This document shows positions 37,670-46,296 of a stretch of 53,986 nt of DNA, one piece after another. The notes under the pieces were generated by a model. It ran no database searches and had not been told where the DNA came from. It was given only the letters and a program-made list of their open reading frames with translations. The position numbers and the translations under genes were made by a program. Each line of letters begins with the position of its first letter. Position 1 is the first letter of the stretch. This DNA comes from Clostridia bacterium (lineage in GTDB: Bacteria > Bacillota > Clostridia > TANB77 > CAG-508), in assembly GCA_022791395.1 (NCBI GenBank), contig JAAVZA010000055.1:1-53986 (forward strand), given 5' to 3'.

Positions 37670-39241
37670 ATGTTAATATATAAAGATAAGTTAAATATTG
37701 AATTAGAAGAAGATATTGATTATGTAAAAGAACAAATAAAACAACTAAGGAATTTGAAAAAAGCAATTTTATCATCATCAGTGTATAAATTATTAGATGG
37801 AAAAACTCAAATGATTGAAAAGAAGATTGATGGTGAATTAAGGTCTAGACTAGACCATACAAAAAATGTAGCAAGAATAACTAAGAGAATAGTAGGAAGG
37901 ATTTATGAGTTGTGCTCTATTGAGGCAATTTCTGTGACAGAAACATATAAATTGAATAAGCAAAAAGCAGAATTAGAGGCAGAAATCACAGCATTAGCTC
38001 ATGATTTAGGTCATACTCCATTTGGACATAATGGGGAAGCGGCACTAAATGAATTTATGCAATCTATTACAGATGAAGATGCAATAGCTAAAATAATACA
38101 AGAGAGAGTGAAATGTTTTGGTGCAGAGTATGAAGAACAACAAGGACATACAGAAGGATTTAAAGGAAAGTTAAGTTTTGAACATAATGAACAAAGTGCT
38201 ATGGAATTTATGAAAATAATAGAACAAAACCCAGAAGCATTTGATAAAATTAATACTAAAAAAATGATAACTGGAATTTTAGCACATAGTATTAGTAGGG
38301 TTCCAGAAGTTCCTGATGATTTAGTATCACAAATAGTAAGACAAACTGATAAAATAGAATATAGAAATAAAGATTATGATGAGATTAGAAAATATATAGT
38401 ATTTAAAGAAGGTGAAGAAGAATTACAAGCTTATGATAAAAAAACTTCTGGAGAGAGAATTAGTGAAATAGTTGAAGATATAGCAAATGAAGCAGTTCAA
38501 AAAGGAAGAATTGATGATGATAATGAAGCATTAAAGAAATGTAAACAATTAAGAAAAAAATATGAAAGTATAGTTTATTTTATAGCAGAAGATGGAAAAA
38601 GAGGATTATTAACAGGGGATAATAAAGAGAGACAACAATTAATATATAGAAAACTATTAGAATATTATTATAATAATCCAGAAAAAATTCCTACCAAGTC
38701 ACTTACATATACATATCCAATAAAATCAGAAAATCAAAATGAAAGGGTAGTATCCTTTGACTCGACTAAAAGTAGAGAGGATACTTTAATCCAACAAGTA
38801 ATAAATTATATAAATACATTTACAAATAAAAAGTGCTATGAAACATATATGAGATTAATAAAAGAAAGAATAGTTAAAGGTGTAGAGTATGGAATTGAGC
38901 CAATTACACAAGAGGAGATAGAAGAACGTAAGAAAATAGAAATATCACAACAAATTGCAAAATTACGTGCAAAAGATATATATAAAGGAAGGGAAACACA
39001 TACAGATCAAGAATATTTAGCTATATTGCATTCAAAGTATAAAAGGTTTGTAGAAAATGACTTAACAGATGAGGCGAGAGCTGCAATAGAAAGAAATAGA
39101 GCTGAACATGAAAGAGAAAATGCAGGAGATACAATATTATTATCTAGTGTACAAGCAGCAGACGAAAAAAGATTAGACTTAGAGAAAGTAAAGGAAAGAT
39201 ATAGACAATATCAAGAACAAAGCGAACAAGAAGAAAAATAA
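37670..39241 (+). CDS. HD-domain hydrolase, dGTPase-like
   Basis: The 523-residue protein has RSRLDHTKNVARI and ITALAHDLGHTPFGHNGE, the metal-binding histidine and HD motif of deoxynucleotide triphosphohydrolases, with SFEHNEQSAMEF and ILAHSISR further on. Enzymes of this group remove triphosphate from dGTP or other dNTPs and may limit phage replication. The C-terminal 120 residues are charged and helical (RAAIERNRAEHERENAG) and not recognised. GGAGGG precedes the ATG. A terminator follows directly. Confidence 0.82.
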   Translation: MLIYKDKLNIELEEDIDYVKEQIKQLRNLKKAILSSSVYKLLDGKTQMIEKKIDGELRSRLDHTKNVARITKRIVGRIYELCSIEAISVTETYKLNKQKAELEAEITALAHDLGHTPFGHNGEAALNEFMQSITDEDAIAKIIQERVKCFGAEYEEQQGHTEGFKGKLSFEHNEQSAMEFMKIIEQNPEAFDKINTKKMITGILAHSISRVPEVPDDLVSQIVRQTDKIEYRNKDYDEIRKYIVFKEGEEELQAYDKKTSGERISEIVEDIANEAVQKGRIDDDNEALKKCKQLRKKYESIVYFIAEDGKRGLLTGDNKERQQLIYRKLLEYYYNNPEKIPTKSLTYTYPIKSENQNERVVSFDSTKSREDTLIQQVINYINTFTNKKCYETYMRLIKERIVKGVEYGIEPITQEEIEERKKIEISQQIAKLRAKDIYKGRETHTDQEYLAILHSKYKRFVENDLTDEARAAIERNRAEHERENAGDTILLSSVQAADEKRLDLEKVKERYRQYQEQSEQEEK

Positions 39242-39271
39242 GTATAGAAGAAATTCTATACTTATTTTTTC
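39240..39271 (+). terminator. Terminator after the HD hydrolase gene
   Basis: AAGTATAGAA pairs with TTCTATACTT and is followed by ATTTTTTC. Confidence 0.85.
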
Positions 39272-39332
39272 ACCAAAATCTAAAATTCGACATAATATAT
39301 AGAGAGCAACTTTGAATTTAGAGGTGATGCTT

Positions 39333-40175
39333 ATGTATAAAATAAAAAAAGGTGATATTGTTGGTAGAATTTCTTATGGAAAAGATATACTATTTACCGT
39401 AAAAAATATAGTAAAACGTAAAGATGGAAAAAAAGTTGCAATTTTAAAAGGACTTATTCTTCGTATTGAGGCAGATGCGGATATTGAAGATTTAGAACTT
39501 ATAGAAAAAAAACAAGTGCGAAATCATATAAGGAATCTAGAAGATAAGTGTGAGGATAAAGTAAAAAGATGTTCAAGAAGAAATATAAATAATAATAAAA
39601 TAGAAGACAGAATTTTTCTCGGGAGAAGCGAAGAAAAGAAAAATGGAAAAATATTGCACCTAGATGGAGATAAACGTTATACAGATAAATCTATAAAATA
39701 TTATAGAAAACTTGGATTAGAAGCAGTTGTAAGAAATGTACCAGAAAATAGACAAGAGTATGTAGTAATGGATTTATTAAATAGATATAATCCAGATATT
39801 TTAGTAATAACAGGACATGATGGTATGATAAGAAATGGAACAGGTTATAATGATATATATAATTATAGAAACTCAAAATATTTTATAAATACGGTTAAAG
39901 AAGCAAAAAAGTGGGTAAATAAAACAGGAAAAGATTTAGTAATATTTGCAGGTGCATGTCAAAGCTATTATGAAGCATTAGTTGCTGCAGGAGCCAATTT
40001 TGCTTCTTCACCAGCAAGAGTATTAATTGATTTTCTAGATCCATTAGTAGTTGCAGAAAAAGTAGCAACAACAGAAGAGTATAAATATATTACAATAAAT
40101 GATATTGCAGATGAATTAAGAGATGGAACTAAAGGAATAAATGGAATAGGAGCACGTGGCAAGAAAAAAAGCTAA
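39333..40175 (+). CDS. yabG: Sporulation-specific peptidase YabG
   Basis: The 280-residue protein starts with an SH3-like KKGDIVGRISYGKDILF and carries the YabG core: ILHLDGDKRYTDKSIKYY, DILVITGHDGM, FAGACQSYYEALVAAGANFASSP. In Clostridioides YabG processes spore coat and cortex proteins, including SipL and SpoIVA partners. The start is ATG, six bases after GAGGTGAT. sipL is two genes downstream, which matches its function. No frame break. Confidence 0.95.
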   Translation: MYKIKKGDIVGRISYGKDILFTVKNIVKRKDGKKVAILKGLILRIEADADIEDLELIEKKQVRNHIRNLEDKCEDKVKRCSRRNINNNKIEDRIFLGRSEEKKNGKILHLDGDKRYTDKSIKYYRKLGLEAVVRNVPENRQEYVVMDLLNRYNPDILVITGHDGMIRNGTGYNDIYNYRNSKYFINTVKEAKKWVNKTGKDLVIFAGACQSYYEALVAAGANFASSPARVLIDFLDPLVVAEKVATTEEYKYITINDIADELRDGTKGINGIGARGKKKS

Positions 40176-40176
40176 A

Positions 40177-40232
40177 AAATATAAGTTACATGATATGAAA
40201 TCTGGGCAGCATATTGTGTAACTTTTATATTT
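40177..40232 (+). terminator. Long hairpin after yabG
   Basis: AAATATAAGTTACA pairs with TGTAACTTTTATATTT around an internal loop. The stretch to the veg promoter holds no gene. Confidence 0.6.
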
Positions 40233-40386
40233 AAAGGCATTAATAAAAATGCCGAATTTAAGCTATTATTTCTTATACAAACCAATCTTGCAACATTACC
40301 GTAATATTAATGTAACACAAATGTAATATAAACGCGAAACACTTGAAATCAAAGCAAAAACGTACAATTACACAAGAAGCTCTTTT

Positions 40387-40415
40387 TTGACATTTTACTA
40401 CAGAGATGATATAAT
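40387..40415 (+). promoter_or_regulatory. Promoter of veg
   Basis: TTGACA and TATAAT are separated by 17 bases, 30 bases before the start. veg promoters are characteristically strong. Confidence 0.85.
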
Positions 40416-40444
40416 CACGACATAATAATGAAGTGGGTGATAAA

Positions 40445-40738
40445 ATGATTTACAGAGATGATATCACAAATTTAAAGACAGACATTACAGAAAACATAGG
40501 ACAAAAAATAATGGTAAAAGGAACACTAGGAAGAAGTAAATATTTTGAAAAAGAGGCCACAATAGAAAAAGCATATCCTAACTTATTTATAGTTAAATAT
40601 GATGAAAATGATAGAAATGTTACATATAGTTATACTGATGTATTAACAAGAACAGTAGAAGTAAGCTTATTTGATGGTGAGAATTTTAATCCAATTGTAC
40701 CACCACCAGTAGAAACTAAAAAGCATAAAAATTTGTAA
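40445..40738 (+). CDS. veg: Veg family protein
   Basis: The 97-residue protein matches Veg: GQKIMVKGTLGRSK, an SH3-like barrel ending VTYSYTDVLTRTVEVSLF, and the final proline-rich NPIVPPPV. In Bacillus Veg influences biofilm matrix genes and is very highly transcribed. The usual position close to yabG is kept. The start is the ATG after GGGTGAT. Two terminators follow. Confidence 0.92.
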   Translation: MIYRDDITNLKTDITENIGQKIMVKGTLGRSKYFEKEATIEKAYPNLFIVKYDENDRNVTYSYTDVLTRTVEVSLFDGENFNPIVPPPVETKKHKNL

Positions 40739-40742
40739 TTAG

Positions 40743-40773
40743 AAAAGAATCTAGCTTAGCTAGATTCTTTTAA
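40743..40773 (+). terminator. First terminator after veg
   Basis: A perfect 13-bp stem, AAAAGAATCTAGC with GCTAGATTCTTTT around TTA. Confidence 0.85.
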
Positions 40774-40788
40774 ATTATTCATTATTTT

Positions 40789-40820
40789 AAAAAATTCCTA
40801 AATAATAGGAATTTTTTTTT
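40789..40820 (+). terminator. Second terminator after veg
   Basis: AAAAAATTCCTA pairs with TAGGAATTTTTT, followed by more T. Confidence 0.75.
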
Positions 40821-40874
40821 GTCCCCTTAATATACATTACTATAAACTAAATAAAAAAAGAGGAGGAATTAACA

Positions 40875-42429
40875 ATGCAAGTAGATGTGACAAAGGAGAA
40901 ATTTGTATTAAATAAAATTGTGGGACAAAAAACTGAAACAATAGTAGTAGAAGGTGATATGATAGTACCAGATGTGAAACCTGATATATTAAACACAATA
41001 AGCACTACAGGAAATGTATGTATATATAAAAAAGAAGTATTAGATGGTAAAATAAAAATTGACGGTGATGTAAATGTATATGTAATTTATCTTGCAGATA
41101 ATCAAGATGAAGCTACAAGAAGTTTAAATACTAATATTGATTTTAGTCAAGTTTTAGAGTTTGAAGGTTGCACACGGTGATATGAGTCTAGATGAAAATG
41201 TAACAATTAAATCTATCGAATGTAAAATTTTAAATGGAAGAAAAATTAATGTTAAAGCAACCCTACAATTTGAAATGAACGTTTATTCAAATGAAAATGT
41301 AGATATCATAAGACAAATTAATAATATAAAAGATGTGCAAGTTCTAGAATCGAATTTAAAGGTAAATTCGTTAGTAGGAGAAGGATGTTCAAAAACAAAT
41401 GCAAAAGATACCATAGTAATAGAAAATATTGATAATCTTGCAGAGATATTAAAAGTAGATTTATCTATAGTAAATAGGGATATAAAAATAAGTTATAACA
41501 AAGTATTAGGTAAAGCAGATGTTTTAGTTAAAATGATGTATCTTACAGAAGATAATAGAATTAAAGTAGTAGAAAACAAAATTCCAGTAATGGGATTTGT
41601 AGATATTGAAAATATAGATGAATCTAATATATGTGATATGAAATACAAATTAAAAAATATGCTGATAAAGCCAAATCCAGTAGAAGAACACTCAATATAT
41701 GTAGAAATAGAAGTAGAACTTTATGCTAGAGTATATGAAAATAAAGATATAAATGTTATTGAAGATTTATATAGCCCAAGTGAATGCTTAGGATTTAATC
41801 AAAGATGTGTAAATACAATGTCAAATAAGTGTGAAATAAAGAATATGTGTAATATAAGAGAAAAAATTATGCTGCCAGAAATTCAAGGAAATGAAATATA
41901 TGATGTAGAAACAAAACCTGTTATATTAAGTAAAAATGTAACAAAAGGTAGAGTTATGTATGAAGGAGAACTTGAACTAAACTTTATTTTTGCAGCTAGT
42001 AATACTATGGGAATTAATGTAAAACAAATGAGATTACCTTTTAACTTCAATGTAGATTCTGCAGAGATATCTCAAAATATGAGTATAGAAACAGAACTAG
42101 AAATAGTAAATCAAGATTTTGTTGTTGCGTCAGATGGACAAATAGAAACTAAAATTGACTTAGAATTTAAATTAAATATGTCAAATACCACAAAAATAAA
42201 TATCATAGATGAAGTTAATATTGATGAAACAAGAGATAGACAAATATATAGTATGGTAATATATTTTGTAAAACCTGGAGATACATTATGGGCAATTGCT
42301 AAAAAATTTAGAAGTACAGTTCAAGATATAGCAAGAGTAAACAATATTGAAGATGTAAATAAAATTTATCCAGGACAACAATTATTTATTCCTAAATACA
42401 CATACACAAGACAAGAGGAAATTGCATAA
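40875..42429 (+). CDS. sipL: Spore coat morphogenetic protein SipL with one CGG frameshift (517 aa)
   Basis: SipL anchors the coat protein SpoIVA to the forespore. The gene shows repeated SPOCS (DUF3794) domains (VPDVKPDILNTISTTGNV at the first, later MLPEIQGNEIYDVE) and a C-terminal LysM module (YFVKPGDTLWAIAKKF, IYPGQQLFIPKY). Frame 0 stops at 41180 and the rest lies in +1. The switch is CGG 41175-41177 (codon 101); reading ACA then CGGT gives FEGCTGDMSLDENV. The recoded length, 517 residues, is that expected of the family. Neighbours yabG and yunB are also sporulation genes. The +1 half begins only with a weak TTG, so separate translation is unlikely. Confidence 0.93.
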
Positions 42430-42456
42430 CATATACCATAAAGGAATGATTTAAGT

Positions 42457-43179
42457 ATGGATATGATATATTCTAGAAAGAGAATAAAATTACCTAAGGT
42501 AGTATACAAAAAATTTCAAATTCCAAAAATGCAGAACAATAAAAATAAAAGATTAGTAAAATTTATTACAATTCTAAGTATAGCCATAGTAACCTTTACT
42601 ATGGCTATTAATGGTATAACACCAATTTTTGAAACACTTTGTAAAGATAAGGCAAAAAGCGTAGCAACTATTATTTGTAATGAAGAATCTACTAAAATAA
42701 TAAGTAATTATAAATATGAGGATTTAGTTACAATATATAAAGATTCAAATGATAGTATAACCATGATAAAATCTAACATTACACCGATTAATCTTATAAT
42801 ATCAGATGTGGCCGAGAAGATACAAAAAAGACTTGATAAGGTAGAAAAGGAGCAAGTTGGAATACGTCTTGGAAGTTTTACAGGTACAAAAATATTTTCA
42901 GGAAGAGGTCCTATAATTCCAATTACTCTTTCTACTGTAGGGAATGTAGAAACAGATTTAAGAAGTGAATTTAGATCAGCTGGAATAAATCAAACAATAC
43001 ATAGAATTTATTTACAAGTAGATTGTAAGGTAAACATATTAACACCATATACTATATTTGAAGAGGGAATATCAAACCAAGTATTAATTGCTGAAAACAT
43101 TATTGTAGGGAAAATCCCAGAGTCTTATTATAATCTAGAAGGATTAGAAAAAAGTAATGCAGTTGATGTAATTGAATAA
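42457..43179 (+). CDS. yunB: Sporulation protein YunB
   Basis: The 240-residue protein has a basic N-terminus, one membrane helix (about residues 31-48), and the conserved YunB body: VGIRLGSFTGTKIFSGRGPIIPI, then TVGNVETDLRSEFRSAGINQTIHRIYLQV. YunB is made under sigma-E and is needed for full sporulation in Bacillus, though its biochemistry is unknown. It follows sipL by 27 bases and may be co-transcribed. Confidence 0.9.
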   Translation: MDMIYSRKRIKLPKVVYKKFQIPKMQNNKNKRLVKFITILSIAIVTFTMAINGITPIFETLCKDKAKSVATIICNEESTKIISNYKYEDLVTIYKDSNDSITMIKSNITPINLIISDVAEKIQKRLDKVEKEQVGIRLGSFTGTKIFSGRGPIIPITLSTVGNVETDLRSEFRSAGINQTIHRIYLQVDCKVNILTPYTIFEEGISNQVLIAENIIVGKIPESYYNLEGLEKSNAVDVIE

Positions 43180-43240
43180 TGCAAGATAAGAACAGAATTT
43201 GACTATATGATTTAAATTTAATAAAAATAGATAACATATG

Positions 43241-43267
43241 TTGACAGATAATATCTGTTATTATAAT
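43241..43267 (+). promoter_or_regulatory. Promoter-like elements with a 15-bp palindrome (pilin-like gene)
   Basis: TTGACA and TATAAT lie 15 bases apart, which is shorter than usual. The palindrome ACAGATAATATCTGT covers the end of the -35 and most of the spacer. A repressor or a spacer-twisting activator could act there. Confidence 0.55.
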
Positions 43268-43383
43268 ATGTAGACATATTGTAAGAGATAGATTTTAATA
43301 CTACACTGATATTATGCCAAAATTTAGACTAAAAATATGTATAAAAACATAAGCAAAGATTATACTAAACATAGGAGGAACAA

Positions 43384-45049
43384 ATGAAGAAAGATAAATT
43401 GATATTTAACAGTAAAAACAAGGTAAAAGATACATATTGGGAAACCCAAAAGGGTATTACGTTAATAGCATTAATAATAACAATAATAATTCTTTTAATA
43501 TTAGCAGGGGTAACAATAAGTTTAATATTAGGAGATAATGGGTTATTTAAAACAGCAAAAGAAGCAGGAGAAAAATATGATGAAGCAGGAGCAAGGGAAA
43601 AACTAGAAACAGTACTTGTAAGCTTACAAGCAGATAAATTTACAAATCCTAATTATAATGAGAAAGAATATATTGACAATAGAATAATGGAAAACAATAT
43701 GAATATTAGTGGTGATTTAGCAATAGTAGATGGATGGCAATTTAACATAGATAGAAGTGTTCCTAAAATAGTTGCATCCTTGGGAAAAGGTAAAGAAAGT
43801 AATAATATAAATATAGCTTCAGTTATAGAATATACAGAAGATTTCAAAAAAGGTACTATAACATTAACAATAACTTCAGAAGTAGAACTTAGTATAATAA
43901 CAGTAAATGGTGAAAATATATCTGCAACTAATAATAATGGGACGTATACAGTAATAAAAAATATAGAAGATAATGGAACATATAATATATATGTAAAAGA
44001 TATAAAGGATGACTATAAATTAAAGAATGTAAAAGTATTAGGTATACAAAAAGATATAGTTATATATACAGTAGAAGATTTAGTTCAATTTGCAGGAATA
44101 GTAAACAAAGGAGGGTCATATGAAGGAAAAACAGTAAATTTAGCAAGTGACTTAGACCTAAAAGATGTGTGTTATCAAGTGGATGGAACAGTACAAAAGG
44201 ATATTAGTTGGACACCAATAGGAACAGAATTAAATCAATTTAAAGGAACGTTTGAAGGAAACAATAAGGAAATAAGCAATATTTATATTAATTCTACTGC
44301 TTCAGATCAGGCTTTATTTGGAAGTGTTGGAACAACAGGAAAAGTAAAAAAATTAAAAGTAAGAGGAACAATTTCAGGAGGTAGCAACTGTGCAGGAATA
44401 GTAGCTGTTAATAATGGACTTATAGATAAATGTACCAATTATGTGAATGTACATTCAAATTCGTACCATGTTCGGAGGAATTGTTGGTAATAATAGAGGA
44501 ATGATTGGTAGAAGTGCTAATTTTGGAAATGTTCATAGTGACGGACAAGCAGTTGGAGGAATTGCTGGACTTCATGGATATTATAATGCTTCTGGATACA
44601 TCTTTGAATGTGTAAATTTTGGTATGGTTTCTTCTAAAGTTAAGTGTACAGGCGGAATAGTCGGATATGCTGGTGGTAATGGAAGTGCTAGTAGAGCATA
44701 TATATATAATTGCTATAATGTTGGTACTGTTACAGGGGGAGAATTAGGTGCAGGAATAATTGGTGAAGCGTCATATGATGGAGGTATTACACATATATAT
44801 AATTGCTATAATATAGGAAATGTAAGTAATGAAGAAATTATAGGACATAGTTTTGGAACAGTTATAAAAGAAAATAATTATAAAAAGCAAGAAGTAACAA
44901 TAGAAAAGCTAAAAATAAAATCAAATATAGATGATCAGTTAAAGCAAACAGAAACATATAAAAATGATATATGGCTAGAAGATATTAAAAATACAAATCA
45001 AGGATATCCAATCTTAAAATGGCAACAAGAAGATGTAAATATTAAATAA
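43384..45049 (+). CDS. Pilin-like secreted protein with GLUG repeats and one CGG frameshift (554 aa)
   Basis: The N-terminus carries a type IV prepilin-like signal (KGITLIALIITIIILLILAG), so it is probably processed by a prepilin peptidase or kept in the membrane. A spacer and a beta domain follow, then from about residue 225 a series of GLUG-type turns (FAGIVNKGGSYEGKTVNLAS, GGIVGNNRG, GGIAGLHGY, GGIVGYAGG), seen in surface adhesins. Frame 0 stops at 44490. The switch is CGG 44473-44475 (codon 364); reading GTT then CGGA gives YHVGGIVGNNRG, an exact GLUG motif. The repeat register continues without loss. Confidence 0.85.
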
Positions 45050-45053
45050 AATG

Positions 45054-45081
45054 AAAAAGAAGAGTCGCTCTTCTTTTTTTG
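45054..45081 (+). terminator. Terminator after the GLUG protein gene
   Basis: AAAAAGAAGAG pairs with CTCTTCTTTTT around TCG. Confidence 0.85.
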
Positions 45082-45218
45082 TATTTATCAATAAATCAAA
45101 AAAATTTTTTTACTTTATAAAACCTATTGCTATTTTTTTATAACTGTAATATAATTGTAATGAAATTGTAAAAAATGGGAAATAATATAAAGGATATAGC
45201 TAGAAAGGAACGATATAG

Positions 45219-46223
45219 ATGTTTGGTTTTGGGCAAGATATAGGAATAGATTTAGGTACTGCAACAGTTATAGCATATGTAAAAGGCAAAGGAATTGTAT
45301 TAAGAGAGCCTTCTGTTGTTGCGGTTGATAATAATACAAAAGAAGTATTAGCAGTTGGACAAGAAGCAAGAAGAATGCTTGGTAGAACACCAGGAAACAT
45401 TGTTGCAACAAGACCATTAAAAGATGGTGTTATTTCTGATTATACTGTAACAGAAAAAATGCTTAAGCATTTTATTAATAAAGTATGTGGCAAATTCATA
45501 TTCGCGCCAAGAATTATGATTTGTATACCATCACAGGTAACAGAAGTTGAAAAAAAAGCTGTTATAGATGCAGCATCTCAAGCAGGAGCAAGAAAGGTAT
45601 ATTTAATAGAAGAACCAATTGCAGCAGCTATTGGGGCAGGGATAGATATATCAAAACCTTGTGGAAATATGATTGTAGATATAGGTGGAGGAACTACAGA
45701 TGTAGCAGTTATTTCACTTGGTGGATCTGTTGTAAGTACTTCATTAAAAATTGCAGGAGATAAATTTGATGAATACATTGTAAAATATATAAAGAAAAAA
45801 CATAATGTTATGATAGGAGAAAGAACAGCAGAAGATTTAAAAGTAAATATTGGTTGTGTGTATCCTAAAATTCAAGATATGGAAATGGATATTAGAGGAA
45901 GAGATTTAATAACAGGTCTTCCTAAAACAATAACAATTCATTCAAGTGAAATGATGGAGGCATTAACAGAGCCTGCAATGATGATTGTTGATGCAGTTCA
46001 TTCAGTATTAGAAAAAACTCCTCCAGAACTAGCAGCAGATATAAGTGATAAAGGAATTTATATGACTGGTGGAGGATGCTTAGTTGATGGACTTGACAAA
46101 CTTTTACAAGAAAAAACAGGAATAAATGTTATGATAGCACAAGATAGCGTATCTTGTGTGGCACTAGGAACAGGAAAAGCATTAGACAATTTAGATTCAC
46201 TAGATGGAAAAAGAAGATTGTAA
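45219..46223 (+). CDS. mreB: Rod-shape determining protein MreB/Mbl
   Basis: The 334-residue bacterial actin has the phosphate loops GIDLGTATV and VDIGGGTTDVAV, the adenosine motif TGGGCLVDGL, and IEEPIAAAIGAG. It guides cell wall synthesis along the side wall. The MFGFGQDIGIDLG start resembles Mbl more than MreB proper; no mreC or mreD is adjacent, which also points to a solitary Mbl-like paralogue. AAAGGA precedes the ATG. Confidence 0.95.
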   Translation: MFGFGQDIGIDLGTATVIAYVKGKGIVLREPSVVAVDNNTKEVLAVGQEARRMLGRTPGNIVATRPLKDGVISDYTVTEKMLKHFINKVCGKFIFAPRIMICIPSQVTEVEKKAVIDAASQAGARKVYLIEEPIAAAIGAGIDISKPCGNMIVDIGGGTTDVAVISLGGSVVSTSLKIAGDKFDEYIVKYIKKKHNVMIGERTAEDLKVNIGCVYPKIQDMEMDIRGRDLITGLPKTITIHSSEMMEALTEPAMMIVDAVHSVLEKTPPELAADISDKGIYMTGGGCLVDGLDKLLQEKTGINVMIAQDSVSCVALGTGKALDNLDSLDGKRRL

Positions 46224-46296
46224 TTAAAGCTAGAGGTTGGAGGTTATAAAATAATTTCCAACTTTTATTTAATAAAATATGAAAGGTAACAATAGT

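Noticed and set aside
41161..42429. Second half of sipL as an independent gene
   Set aside because: Its only start is a TTG without a ribosome site, and it would lack the first SPOCS domain start.
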